Origin: Panulirus ornatus
Taxonomy: Eukaryota > Arthropoda > Malacostraca > Decapoda > Palinuridae
Direction: 5' to 3'
Length of the DNA: 64,000 nucleotides
Assembly: GCF_036320965.1 (NCBI RefSeq)
Contig: NC_092271.1
Coordinates: forward strand, 15,864,096-15,928,095
The position numbers and the translations under genes are program-made. Shown piece after piece: positions 48,814 through 60,892 of this stretch (the first letter of the stretch is position 1; every line of letters begins with the position of its first letter). The notes beneath the pieces are model-generated. The model was not told the origin of the DNA and did not search any database. It was given only the letters and a program-made list of their open reading frames with translations.

Positions 48814-49005
48814 ATGTCAACTCAGGCTCAGCGTAAATATGAAGCAACCCTTAGTATTGTCAATAAGGTTTATGACAGTGTGCCAGCTTTCACTGACGTT
48901 TTTGATGAAGATACATGGTATATATTTGTTGCTTGCTTTACAGCAGCGACAGTCATTGTAACAGTAATTGCATCTAGGTTCATTACTCTGAAACCTGTGG
49001 AATGA
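48814..49005 (+). CDS. Duplicate of the 63-aa membrane microprotein
   Basis: Same 63 codons and flanks as 43874-44065. If the duplication is real and the gene has its own promoter within the unit, both copies may be expressed. If it depends on the mRpL53 promoter, this copy is probably silent. Confidence 0.5.
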   Translation: MSTQAQRKYEATLSIVNKVYDSVPAFTDVFDEDTWYIFVACFTAATVIVTVIASRFITLKPVE

Positions 49006-49856
49006 TGAGAGGTGGAGTTAAAAGAAATTTTGAATTAAAGCATGCCTTGATAGCCAGTCCTTGTAATTATGACCTTAATAGGGTTTGAGATATATAATGT
49101 ATTCTAAAAAAAATCCTGAAAATTTGTTAGGTTTGTTTTTGTGTTACTTGTAGAACATGCACACTGAGATCAGTACTTTGTCCATTGCTGTTGGAAGTTG
49201 CAACCTAGTTGATTAAAGATGTGTTTGACCTGACCCTTATACTGTTATTTCCTAGCATATACAGAACTGAATGGCCTAAAACCCATGTTTAGTTTAGATT
49301 TTGTGTGCATTATACCTCATACATGAAAAAAGTTTAACTTGGGACATAGTTAATAACTTGAAGAAAATTCAACCTTTGTCTGATGCAGTATATTTTTGAT
49401 ATTTTCAAACAGTGTGTTCTTTCCTGCAGTACAGGTGAATCAAATGTTCCATGGACCACTTTTCCAGTTTCATGTAAACTGATAGCCTGATATGTAAAGG
49501 TTTGTAAAATGGCAGTGGATAATTAAAGTGTATCATGAGCTAGAGGGATAGACACCACTGTTTATAAACTTCATAGTTTTATCTGGATATGTTGCCAGTT
49601 TTATGTTTAATTAAAATGATGTATGTGTATCCCACATATATTTTACAAAATGACTGCCTCTTACTGCAGATGGCAACATACCATTTTTGAGATACCAAAG
49701 AGTAATATTGCCATGATAATCAGCAAGACAGAATGCTGATATTAAGTTAATTTGCTCCATACATATTGTTTCTTTAGTTTAACAGCTGGGTTTTAAAGAA
49801 TATAAGTAAGAGCCCACCCACTACACTTTGTGGAATATTTGATTGATTTATTTATT

Positions 49857-50365
49857 ATACTTGATCACCGTTTCCTGCATCAGCGAGGTAGTGCCAGGGA
49901 AAGACGAAGAATGACCCTTCCACTCGTATGCACATATATATACATAAACGCACACACACGCGTACATATAAATACATATACACATGTACATACTCATATT
50001 TGCTTGCCTTCATCCATTCCCAGTGCCACCCCACCCCACAGGAAACAGCATTGCCACCCCCTGCATCAGTTAGGTGGTGCCAGAACAGAGAAAAAAAAAG
50101 GCCATACTCGTTCACACTCTGTCTCGAGCTATCGTTTAATTCACTGAAACCACAGTTCCCTATCTACATCCATGCCCCACAGACCCTTCCATGGTTTACC
50201 CCAGATGTTTCACATACCCTTGTTCAGTTCATTGACAGCACGTCCACCCTTCTTACCACCTCATTCCAATTCACTCTATTCCTTGCATGCCTCTCACCCT
50301 CCTCTATGTTCAGTCCCCAGTCACTCAAAATCTTTTTCACTCCATCCTTCCACCACCAATTTGGA
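49857..50365 (-). mobile_element. Duplicate-unit older LINE-A 3' fragment
   Basis: Copy of 44917-45425 with the same CAGGAAACAGCA block and the same length. Sequence between it and 51060 is the unremarkable copy of 45426-46120. Confidence 0.85.
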
Positions 50366-51248
50366 ATATGTTCATGGAATTGGAGAGCATTGGTATTATT
50401 TTACTTTTCAAAATTTTATGGTTATATATGACATGAAATTGAAGAAATATTTTTTTTATGCAGGTTCAATTTGAGCTTAGTAATCCAATCTTAACCAGTA
50501 TTCTTTACAGAAATGATTTTTTTTTTTTTATCTTTGTAGAGCAGTAATTTTTTCATAATGCCATATATCAATAGTTATGTAATTGGTTATTGTATTTCTA
50601 GTCTGTTTGGAACTTGGTATTTAGTGATGGAGAAATGTTACCTTAGCTTTATTTTCCATATTTTCTGTATCCTTTTTTTTATTTGTTTTGAGCTCTCTGA
50701 AAGAAGTCATTTGATTAGAAATTGTAACACCACTGATTATTAACTGACCAGTGGCCAGATAAATTCTGGTGCATTTAGGGATGATGAATTTACCAAATGA
50801 ATTTAACCAAAATAGGAAGTCCTTACTAAGGAATGAGTGGGAGACTGTAATTTCAAGGATCATAAATTGTGATCTGGATCTGGCATGGTTTGATTTTCTT
50901 GATAAATCTCCAATATTATTGTTGCTGGAATAAAATGTCTTCTGCATAACTGAATTAAGTCTTTCACTGCTGATACCTATAATACAGTTTAGTTTTTATC
51001 AGAGCTGCAGCTGAGCCATATATGGTCAGATAATATTCTTATTTTCTGACCACAGCAAAGGTGCTAATAAAATATTAACTTAGTTGACTAGCCTATTTAG
51101 TGGTGGCTTACCATAGGTCATCCTGGTTAGTGTTTCTAAAGTATATATATAAGTTTGCTAATAAAATATTAACTTAGATGACTAGCCTATGTAGTGGTGG
51201 CTTACTGTAGGTGATCCTGGTTTGTGTTTCTAAAGTAAATATATAAGT

Positions 51249-52068
51249 TTGAATGGAGAAAAACTGGAGGAAGTGAAGTGTTTTAGATATCTAGTAGTGG
51301 ACTTAGCAGCGGATGGAAACATGGAAGTGGAAGTGAGTCACAGGGTGGGGGAGGGAGCGAAGGTTCTGGGAGCATTGAAGAATGTGTGGAAGGCGAGATC
51401 CTTATCTCGGAGCAAAAATGGGTATGTTTGAAGAAATAGTGGTTCTAACAATGTTATATGGTTGCGAGGTGTGGGCTATAGATAGGGTTATGCAGAGGAG
51501 AGAGGATGTGTTGGAAATGAAATGTTTGAGGACAAGATGTGCTGTGAGGTGGTTTGATCAAGTAAGTAACGAAAGGGTAAGTGATATGTGTGGTAATAAA
51601 AAGAGTGTGGTTGAGAGAGCAGAAGAGGGTGTGCTGAAATGGTCTGGGCACATGGAGAGAATGAGTGAGGAAAGATTGACCAAGAGGATATATGTGTTGG
51701 AGGTAGAGGGAACGAGGAGAAGTGGGAGACCAAATTGGAGGTGGAAAGATGGAGTGAAAAAGATTTTGAGTGATTGGGGCCTGAACGTGCAGGAGGGTGA
51801 AAGGCGGGCAAGGAATAGAGTGAATTGGATCGATGTGGTATACCGGGGTCGACGTGCTGTCAATGGATTGAATCAGGGCATGTGAAGTGTCTGGGGTAAA
51901 CCATGGAAAGTTTTGTGGGGCCTGGATGTAAAAAGGGAGCTGTGGTTTGGGTGCATTACACATAACTAGAGACTGAGTATGAACGAATGGGGCCTTTGTT
52001 GTCTTTTCCTAGTGCTACCTCGCACACATGAGGGGGAGGGGGATGTTATTCCATGTGTGGCGAGGTGG
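51249..52068 (+). mobile_element. LINE-A 3' fragment, long-UTR type, right edge of duplication
   Basis: Starts NGEKLEEVKCFRYL right after a tandem repeat. Frames 51249-51431 and 51382-51885 have one shift near 51410 (SRSKNGYV versus RAKMGMF) and continue to VYRGRRAVNGLNQGM (CGA kept). The long 3' UTR is cut at GTGTGGCGAGGTGG (52068), where an inverted LINE-A begins tail-first. Confidence 0.9.
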
Positions 52069-53843
52069 CTTTGTCGCTGTCTCCCGTGTTAGTGAGGTAG
52101 TGCAAGGAAACAGACGAAAGAATGGCCCAACCCACCCACATACACATGCAAATACATACACGTCCACACACGCACATATACATACATATACTTTTCAACA
52201 TCTACATATATATACATACACAGACATATACATATATACACATGTACATAATTCATACTTACTGCCCCCATTCATTCCCATCGCCACCCCAACACATGAA
52301 ATTACATCCCTCTCCCCCCACATGCAAGCAAGGTAGCTCTAGGAAAAGACAACAAAGGCCACACTGATTCACACTCAGTCTCTAGCTGTCGTGTAATACA
52401 CCGAAACCACAGCTCCCTTTCCACATCCAGGCCCCACAAAACTTTCCCTGGTTTACCCCAGACCCTTCACATGCCCTGGTTCAATCCAATCCATTGACAG
52501 CATGTTGGCCCTGGTATACCACATCATTCCAATTCACTCTATTCCTTGCACGCCTTTCACCCTCCTGCATGTTCAGGCCCCGATCGCTCAAAATCTTTTT
52601 CACTCCATCCTTCCACCTCCAATTTGGTCTCCCACTTCTCGTTCCCTCCACCTCTGACACATATATCCTCTTTGTCAATCTTTCCTCATTCATTCTCTTC
52701 ATATGACCAAACCATTTCAATACAATCTCTTCTGCTCTCTCAACCACAGTCTTTTTACCACACATCTCTCTTACCCTTTCATTACTTACTCGATCAAACC
52801 ACATCACACCACATATCATCCTCAAACATCTCATTTCCAAGACATCCACCCTCCTCCACACAACCCTATCTATAGTCCACACCTCCCAACCATATAACAT
52901 TGTTGGAACCACTATTTATTCCTTCAAACATACCCATTTTTGCTTTTCGGGATAATTTTCTCGTCTTCCACATATTCTTCAATGCTCCCAGAACCTTCGC
53001 CCCATCCCCCACCCTATGACTCACTTCCACTTCCATGATTCCATCCGCTGCCAAATCCACTCCCAGATATCTAAAACACTTCACTTCCTCCAGTTTTTCT
53101 CCATTCAAACTTACCTCCCAATTGACTTCTCCCTCAACCCTACTGCACCAAATAACCTTGCTCTTATTCACATTTACTCTCAGCTTTCTTCTTTCACACA
53201 CTTTACCAAACTCAGTCACCAGCTTCTGCAGTTTCTCACCCGAATCAGCCACCAGCGCTGTATCATCAGCGAACAACTGACTTGCTTCCCAAGCTCTCAT
53301 CCACAACAGACTGCATACTTGCCCCTATTTCCAATACTCTTGCATTCACCTCCCTAACAACCCCATCCATAAACAAATTAAAAAACCATGGAGACATCAC
53401 ACCCCCCTGCAGCAAACCAACATTCACTGAGAACCAATCACTTTCCTCTCTTCCTACTCGGACCCATGCCTTACATCCTCGATAAAAACTTTTTACTGCT
53501 AACAACTTGCCTCCCACACCATATATTCTTAATACCTTCCACAGAGCATCTCTATCAACTCTATCATATGCCTTCTCCAGATCCATAAATGCTACATACA
53601 AATCCATTTGCTTTTCAAAGTATTTCTCACATACATTCTTCAGAGCAAACACTTGATCCACACATCCTTTACCACTTCTGAAACCACACTGCTCTTCCCC
53701 AATTTGATGCTCTGTACATGCCTTCACCCTCTCAATCAATACCCTCCCATATAATTTCCCAGGAATACTCAACAGACTTATACCTCTGTAATTTGAGCAC
53801 TCACTTTTATCCCCTTTGCCTTTGTACAATGGCACTATGCAAG
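52069..53843 (-). mobile_element. LINE-A copy, RT to 3' tail, tail-to-tail with preceding copy
   Basis: Minus frames 53266-53862, 52866-53306 and 52481-52912 cover [65 protein letters not shown] (altered motif B), FADDTALVADSGEKLQK and GRPNWRWKDGVKKIL. Several one- to three-base indels break the frame. Long 3' UTR with tail at 52069-52140. 5' truncation at about 53843, next to another copy. Confidence 0.9.
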
Positions 53844-53864
53844 CATATATGTAGGATTTCAACT

Positions 53865-56288
53865 CTGCTGAACCTAAAAATCTTGCTCTTTTTCACATTT
53901 ACTCTCAACTTTCTCCTTTGACATACTTTTTCAAACTCAGTCACCCACTTCTGCAGTTTCTCACTCGAATCAGCCACCAGTGCTGTATCATCGGCGAACA
54001 ACAACTGACTCATTTCCCATGCCCTCTTATCCCCAATAGACTGCATACTCACCCCTCTCTCCAAAACTCTTGCATTTATCTCCCCAACCACCCAACCCAA
54101 AAACAAATTAAACAACCATGGGGCTATCACACACCCCTGCTGCAGACCAACCTCCACCTTGAACCAATCACTCTCCTCTCTTCCTACTTGTACACATGAC
54201 TTGCATCCTTCACTGCTTCTAGCAGCTTACCTCCCACACCATATACTCTCATCTCTATCAACCCTATCATATGCTTTCTGCAAATCCATAAATGCCACAT
54301 ACAAATCCATCTGTTTTTTAAATATTTCTTGCATACATTCTTCAAAGCAAACACATAATCCACACATTCTCTACCATTTCCGAAACCACACTGCTTGCCC
54401 CTAGTCTGATGCTCTGTAAATGCCTTCACCCTCTCAATCAATACCCTCCCGTACACTTTTCAAGGAATACAGAAAACATATGCCTCTTCATTTTAACCAA
54501 TCACCTTTATCTCCTTTGCCTTTGTACAATGGCACTATACATGCATTCCGCTAATTCTCAGGCACCTCACCATGACCTATACATACAATGAATACCCTTA
54601 CCAACCAATCAACAACACTCACCCCTTCTTAATAAATTCAGCTGTAATACCATCCAAACCTGCCGCCTTGCAGGATTTCATTTTCTTCAAAGCTTTCACC
54701 ACCCCTTGTCTCTTAACCAAACCATTCTACCTGACCTTCTCATTCCCACACCACCACAAAACACCCCTACACTTGCCACTCCATCATCAAACACATTCAA
54801 TAAACCTTCAAAATACTCATTTCATATCCTTCTCACTTCATCACTACCCATTATCACTTCCCCTTTGCCCCCTCCACAGATGTTCCCATGTATTCACATC
54901 TTTTGCACGTTATTTATCGCTGTCCAAAACCTATTTTTATTCTCCCTAAAGTTTAATGATACTCTCTTACTCCAACTCTCATTTGCCTCTTTTTCAACCC
55001 TTGCACCTTATTATTGACCTCCTGCTCCTTTCTTTCATATATCTTCTAGTCATTTGCACTCCTTGTAAGTATCGTCGAAATGCCTCTCTTTTCTCTTTCA
55101 CTAACAACTTTACTTCATCCCACCACTCACTACCCTTTCTAATCTGCCCACCTCCTGCCTTTCTCATGCCACATGCATCTTTTGCACACGTCATTACTGC
55201 TTCCTGAAAAATATCCCATTCCTCTCCCACTCCCCTCGTGTCATTTGCTCTCACCTTTTACCATTTTACACTCAGTTTCTCCTGGTACTTCCTCACAAGC
55301 TTCCTTTCCAAGGTCATTTACTCTCACCACTCTCTTCTCCCCAACATTCTCTCTCCTTTTTTGAAAACCTCTATAAATCTTCACCTTTGCCTCCAGATGC
55401 CCCTTTCAGCACATTAACATCTAAAATTCTCTCTTTTACATGCCTATCAATTAACACACAATCTAATAATGCCCTTTGACCATCTCCTACTCACATACAT
55501 ATACTTGTGTATATCTCTATTATTTTTCAACCAGGTATTCCCAATTGCCAGTCTTTTTTCAGAACATAAATCCACAAGCACTTCGCTATTTCCATTTACA
55601 ACACTGAATACCCCATATACACCAATTATACCCTCAACTACCACATTACTCACCTTTGCATTTAAATTACCCATCACTATAACCTGGTCTCGTGCACCAA
55701 AGCTGCTGACACACTCATTCATCTGCTTCCAAAACACTTGCCTCTCAAGCTCTTTCTTCTCATTCATCTGCTTCCAAAACACGTGCCTCTCAAGATCTTT
55801 CCTCTCATGACTAGGAGTATATGCATCAGTAATCGCCCATCTCTCTCCATCTACTTTAAGTTTTACCCACATCAATCTAGAAATTACTTTCTTACACTCT
55901 TATCACACACTCCCATAACTCCTGCTTCAGAAATGCTTCTCCTTCCATAGCTCTTGTCCTCCCACCAGCCTCTGACTATTTCCAAGACTTTTCCAAACGA
56001 ATATTCCCCTTTACTCTTGAGCTTCATTTCACTCAGAGCCAGATCATCCATGTTTCTTTCCTCAAACATACTTCCTTTCTTCTCATCTTGGTTGCTTCCA
56101 CACAAATTCAGACCCCCCAATCTGAACCTTTGAGGAAGATGAGCACTACCCACTTGACTCCTTCTGCTTCCCCTTCTAAAAATTGAAGTACAAGTAGGGA
56201 GTGTTTCCAGCCTCCCACTCCAACCCCCTCTAAACACCTTCTACGACACGCAGGGAATATGTGGGAAGTATTCTTTCTCCCCTATCTC
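53865..56288 (-). mobile_element. Most complete LINE-A: 5' end, endonuclease, linker, RT N-terminal half
   Basis: From 56288 downward: 5' end (GGAGATAGGGGAGAAAGAAT), endonuclease start (55884-56237: LGGLNLCGSNQDEKKGSMFE, DDLALSEMKLKSKGE), endonuclease core (55447-55875: GERWAITDAYTP, VIVMGNLNAKV, LAIGNTWLK, RDIHKYMYVS), linker (54994-55254: KDACGMRKAGGGQIRKGS), RT pieces and FADDTALVADSSEKLQKW (53807-54157). It ends after KSKIFRFSRVE. The endonuclease active-site motif GDLNA reads GNLNA, and a 48-base internal repeat doubles VFWKQMNE. Many frameshifts; dead and older than most copies. Confidence 0.88.
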
Positions 56289-56648
56289 CAAACATATCCC
56301 AAAAGCCCCTCATACCTATATGCATCTACCATAAAGAATACACAGAGCACTTACTGCTCAATTACTTTGCATTCTCTGCACGTACACAACATCACAACAC
56401 TTTATTACCTGTGGTCCCAACCACTGGACATGACCACATTTGTGAGAGCTGCAAGAGCCTCATAAGGTTAGGATTCACATAAAACTACATAACCTCACTA
56501 AGTCTTCAACCAAAAGGACTGGAATAGATGGGGATATTTACTTATTTCATAAAAATTTATCATATCAATACATTATTCTAAGACATTTGAAAACTTAACT
56601 TACAGAAATTTAAAAGATGATAACTATACTTTTGAGTGAATATGATGG

Positions 56649-57283
56649 TCATGCTTCAGCTCTGTAAAAGAATAAAAAATGTGCCAATTTAACTCTGCAT
56701 ATGTGCTGGGCAAGTGCAACTGCTGAACTGTGTGGAAGACCTAGATGCTGCACTAAAGTAGGCAAATTTAATAATAAGAAAGCACGTCCATCAATCTCTT
56801 GCTCCCGTAACCTGACTGCATGGTGACAAATTGCAGGTTGGCTCGCCACATACTGCTCAACATCATGAACTGTCCATTCTAGGGGGTCAGATGTAACAGT
56901 TGCAGGTTCTAGGCCTGAATTTGTATCAGGATATTCATTTTTTCTACTTCTTTTCATTCGCTCTTTTCGGTCAAATGGTTCTTCACGGCAGCTTGAAGCA
57001 CTGGATGAACATTCTCCTACTTCGAATTTCTTTTTGACATGCCTCATTTTCATTTGTGTTGCATAATCAGGCAGTTTAATACCTCTAGTTTGCATTTCAA
57101 GCCGTGGAAACACTCTTCTTCGTCGATGACCAAGACCATGTTCCATGATTGGGCTTGTGGGTCGCGAACCACGTGAGCTTGTGTCACCATCGTCAGAGCC
57201 ACTTCCAACCTCATCTTCCTCCACTTCCTCAATTTCAGCATCTTCCTCTTCATCAACATCCTCTGATACATCATCTGATGGTG
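56649..57283 (-). CDS. Last exon of a SAM-domain protein, Sfmbt-like
   Basis: 210 residues follow a split codon after acceptor TATATGTCTTACAG. The first ~40 residues are acidic (SEDVDEEEDAEIEEVEED), then a basic stretch (GHRRRRVFPRLEM, MRHVKKKFEV, RKERMKRSRKN), then a C-terminal SAM domain: LEWTVHDVEQYVASQPAI, EQEIDGRAFLLLNLPTL, LGLPHSSAVALAQHICRVK, ending FFYRAEA-TGA. The EIDG-A-LLL core and the LxLPT...HIxRVK end resemble SAM domains of the Polycomb-group MBT proteins Sfmbt and L3MBTL, which pack into chromatin complexes in the nucleus. Upstream exons, with MBT repeats if the guess holds, would lie at higher coordinates. The family name is inference; SAM is well supported. Confidence 0.72.
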
Positions 57284-57719
57284 CTGTAAGACATATAAAT
57301 GCTGTATATCTGAATGCTTTATCACCAACATCCTGAGTATGTAAAACTCATTTACAGGTGAAATTTAACAGTATTACCTACAAAGAAATGGTCAACTTTA
57401 GCCAGGACCTTAATATCACACTCATTAGCTATGACCACATTATAGTTGGTGTCTTCATATAAAATCTTTTAAGCCATTCTACTGTGTTAATGCTTAACTT
57501 CTGAATTATGCAAAAAACAATAAGTAACAGCACACCAAATAATCCCTAAATTCAAATACATTTCATGTAAGTTGATTTTTGTCTTTATACAAAATGTAAT
57601 GACATATTCAAGAAAGTGCATTTTTACACAAAAACACCTAGCAAATATCAGAATAGCATTCAAGTCAATGAATAGAAAATTATTCAACAAACTTCACATC
57701 ATACATGAGTCAAAACTAG
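57284..57719. other. Intron upstream of SAM exon, nothing recognised
   Basis: AT-rich sequence with no supported gene or repeat. Frames here are short and without family resemblance. Confidence 0.4.
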
Positions 57720-58110
57720 AATATGTTTTTCAAGTCTGATCACCATACCTAAACAAGCACAAAGAGCTAACAGAGGAGGGCAACAAATATGGTACCAGAA
57801 GTAAGAGAGCTGAGTTAAAGGGAAAGGCTAGAGGTTTTACATTTGTCCACCTTGGACAAGAAAAGAGTGAGGGATGACCCAACGGCAATCAGAAAACCTG
57901 AGGACATACCATGAAATTAAGCAAGACTTGTTAAAAAAAAATGAGAAAGTGTTTTTATAGTAAGAGTGGTCGATGAATGGAACAGAATGACTAAAGACAT
58001 GGTTAATGCAGACAGCATACAGAAATTTAAGAAGTTACACAACAGGTTGTTCAAGAGATGAGGTCCCACGAGTGTAAAACTCCCTCTCCTTACAGTACAA
58101 ACAGGTAATT
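57720..58110 (+). mobile_element. Decayed non-LTR RT C-terminal remnant
   Basis: Broken plus-strand frames encode VWSPYLNKHKELIEE-like (with shifts), an RMTKDMVNADSIQKFKK segment near 57985-58030 and NRLFKR, the order of the C-terminal end of arthropod jockey/CR1-type elements. It ends AGTGTAAAACTCCCTCTCC, a tail that recurs at 5369. Confidence 0.55.
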
Positions 58111-58480
58111 ACACATATACAGTCAGACCAGCCAAGATCTATAGGACCAACTCTCATCTATAGAGGGATCCATAACAGCATAACAAAGACAGATGTCAGG
58201 TACTATTCACTGATATTTCTAACACTCATTCTGTAACAGTGTTCAGGTAAATGATAACAAGAACTAATGAGATTAAGTGAATTAAATAGCTGATGGAAAA
58301 AAACTTGAATACCATAGTGTAACACTTAAAAACTTAAAAAACAATGTCTTTTTTGCTAATTAGGTGACCAAACCAACTGTTAGCAATGCTTGACTTCATT
58401 CAAAAAGATGCTCTGATTAAAATCTATAGCTCATAATACATGAGCTTGACTTTGAACATTCAGAAGCTTTATTGTGTCAC

Positions 58481-58572
58481 AGTGACGAAGTTTTTATAGA
58501 AAGTTGTATTCACATTCATGGTATGTCAGCAGTGATGAAGTTTTTATAGAAACTTGTACTCTCTTTTATGGT
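58481..58572. repeat. Two-copy ~47-base tandem repeat
   Basis: GTGA(C/T)GAAGTTTTTATAGAAA plus (G/C)TTGTA and a T-rich end with ATGGTA occur at 58481-58526 and 58530-58575. Sequence 58110-59345 otherwise shows no gene. A block near 58590-58650 (GGTTCCCAACTTTTGGGTC) looks like an old DNA-transposon end but was not assigned. Confidence 0.6.
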
Positions 58573-59346
58573 AAAACTTAAGATAGAGGATACACTGGTT
58601 CCCAACTTTTGGGTCATAACCCAAAATTGGGTTGCCAAACTATTATGATTGCATTGGCAAGGGTCTCCAGTGACTGACAGTTCAATCTTTCCCTTATAGG
58701 ACAGCAGTGGCAATACCAAGAAAGAGGGCAGAGGCAACCTCTTTCCAATATCATTCCCCTTCCCCTCTGCAACTCCATAAATCTAAAACATCTAACTTTG
58801 TTTCCATGATTACATTGCCACCTTCCACAAATTGATTTTCAAACAACAACAAATCTGACTATCTATTCGCACCAAAATTTTGCTATTCACAGTTTCTTGA
58901 TGCAATTTTCACTTTTGTGCATCTTAAAAGTTTATAAAAAATTAATTGAATATATAAGTACCCTACATTCAATATTTCATTTTGAAAAACAAAACGGTTT
59001 CATTCACTGACATCCACAATGTCATAAAGTATATGTCCAAACTAATTACTGAACTGACAACTATATAACTGAGAATGTGATCAAATACAGCTAGGTAAAG
59101 AACCCATTAATTATTGATGCAGAACTACAAGAAGAAATTTCAAGTATCAATAAGGTGCAGGTGAAACTTGGTTAGCTCCAAAATAATGAAATGGAGCACA
59201 AAAATTTAAAAGAGTAAAAGGAATAGTACAAACACTGTGGATCAAAGTACAAAAGGAAAAGCCAGTTCTAGGGACTGAAGCATTCATGGTGCTCTTGCTC
59301 TCTGCTACAAACTACTTTTATAAAGCTGGATTTTCAGCAATTATTT

Positions 59347-60452
59347 GTCATGTTATATGGTTGCGAGGCGTGGGCTATAGATAGAGTTGTACAGAGGAGG
59401 GTGGATGTGCTGGAAATGAGATGTTTGAGGACAATATGTGGTGTGAGGTGGTTTGATCAAGTAGGTAATAATACGGTAAGAGAGATGTGTGGTAATAAAA
59501 AAAGAGTGTGGTTGAGAGAGCACAGGAGGGTGTTTTGAAATGGTTTGGTCACATGGAGAGAATGAGTGGGGAAAGATTGACAAAGAGGATATATGTGTCA
59601 GAGGTGGAGGGAACGAGGAGAAGTGGGAGACCAAATTGGAAGTGGAAAGATGAAGTGAAAAAGATTTTGAGTGATTGGGGCCTGAACATGCAGGAGGGTG
59701 AAGGGCGTGCAAGGAATACAGTGAATTGGAATGATGTGGTATACCGGGATCGACGTGCTGTCAATGGATTGAACCAGGGCATGTGAAGCATCTGGGGTAA
59801 ACCATGGAAAGTTCTGTGGGGCCTGGACGTGGAAAGGGAGCTGTGGTTTCGGTGTATTATTACATGACAGCTAGAGACCGAGTGTGAACGAATGTGGCCT
59901 TTGTTGTCTTTTCCTAGCAGTACCTCGCACACATGAGGGGGAGGGTTTTTTTATTTCATATGTGGTGGGGTGGTGATGGGAATGAATGTATATGTGTATA
60001 TATGTATATATGTATATATATATGTCTATCCCTGGGGATAGGGGATGAAGAATACTTCCCACGTATTCCCTGCGTGTTGTAAAAGGCGACTAAAAGGGAA
60101 GGGAGCGGGAGGCTGGAAATCCTCCCCTCTCGTTTTTTTTTTTTTTTTTTTTTTCTAATTTTCCAAAAGAAGGAACAGAGGGGGTCCAGGTGAGGATATT
60201 CCACAAAGGCCCAGTCCTCTGTTCTTAATGCTACCTCGCTAATGCGGGAAATGGCGGATAGTTTAAAAGAAAAAGAAAGTCTGTGTGTGTATATATATAT
60301 GTATACGGTGAGATGTATAGGTGTGTATATTTGCGTGTGTGGACGTGTATGTATATACATGTGTATGTGGGTGGGTTGGGCCATTCTTTTGTCTGTTTCC
60401 ATGCGCTACCATGCTAACGTGGGAGACAGCAACAAAGCAAAATAAATAAAAT
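59347..60452 (+). mobile_element. LINE-A 3' fragment (long UTR) split by a nested SID
   Basis: Starts at LYGCEAWAIDRVVQRRVDV; one extra A near 59505 shifts the frame; MERMSGERLTKRIYVSEVEG and NWKWKDEVKKIL follow, ending VNGLNQGM-TGA. The long 3' UTR runs to TATATGTCT at about 60026, is interrupted by SID 60027-60281, and resumes GTCTGTGTGTGTATATATA to the tail ending near 60452. The uninterrupted equivalent is at 11275-11440. Confidence 0.92.
60027..60281 (+). mobile_element. SID element nested in LINE-A 3' UTR
   Basis: Starts TCCCTGGGGATAGGGGATG and ends CGCTACCTCGCTAATGCGGGA, AATGGCGGATAGTTT and A-rich. GTCT is found on both sides (60023-60026 and 60280-60283), a possible short target duplication. 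The internal T-run is about 22 bases. It must have inserted after the host LINE-A. Confidence 0.9.
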
Positions 60453-60892
60453 AAAATATAAAAAGAGAAATAAAAGATAAATGGATAAAGAAATCAAGAA
60501 GTGGTGGAACTTAACAAAAATCATTAAAAGTCAACAGTGATAAAGAGACTAGGGACAGAAAAATAATCAAAAAGCATAATAACAAAATCAAAGCTGCAAG
60601 AAAAATTCAAATGGAAAGGAGGCACATATTGTGAAAGAGATTAGAATAAAAAGGTCAGGGGGGGTCTTTCCAGAGGTCTCTTGAGATAAGTCAACAAAAG
60701 AAAGTCTCCAGTGCACATAGGCGGATGAAAACAGTAGACACACCTGGAGATTATTCTGGAATTGAGGAAGAGAAGAAGGGAGCATTAACTGGTGCAGAGG
60801 AGCAAATATCGGGACTCTGAAACATAGTGACACAGTGAATTACTATATGAAGCTTGGTTACAGCATGGAAGCAGTGACAGGTGGAAGAAAAA
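60453..60892. other. No gene recognised
   Basis: A-rich sequence after the LINE tail. No repeat or coding signal found. Confidence 0.4.

Larger units (their letters stand above)
41897..51768. repeat. 4.94-kb direct tandem duplication (41897-46828 and 46829-51768)
   Basis: The two units agree nearly base for base. Differences seen are (TA)n and A-run lengths, GGTGTACC versus GGTTTTACC (42236 and 47172 regions), and GATTTATT versus GATTGATT (44901 and 49841). Each holds a LINE-A 3' end, the head-to-head SID pair, mRpL53 exon 3, the microprotein, an older LINE-A fragment and a LINE-A connection-region piece. The ends lie in LINE-A copies of the same orientation. Either a very recent unequal crossing-over or an assembly duplication. 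Confidence 0.95.

Noticed and set aside
58590..58700. hAT-type transposon end near GGTTCCCAACTTTTGGG
   Set aside because: Only a short resemblance; no inverted partner or 8-base duplication found.
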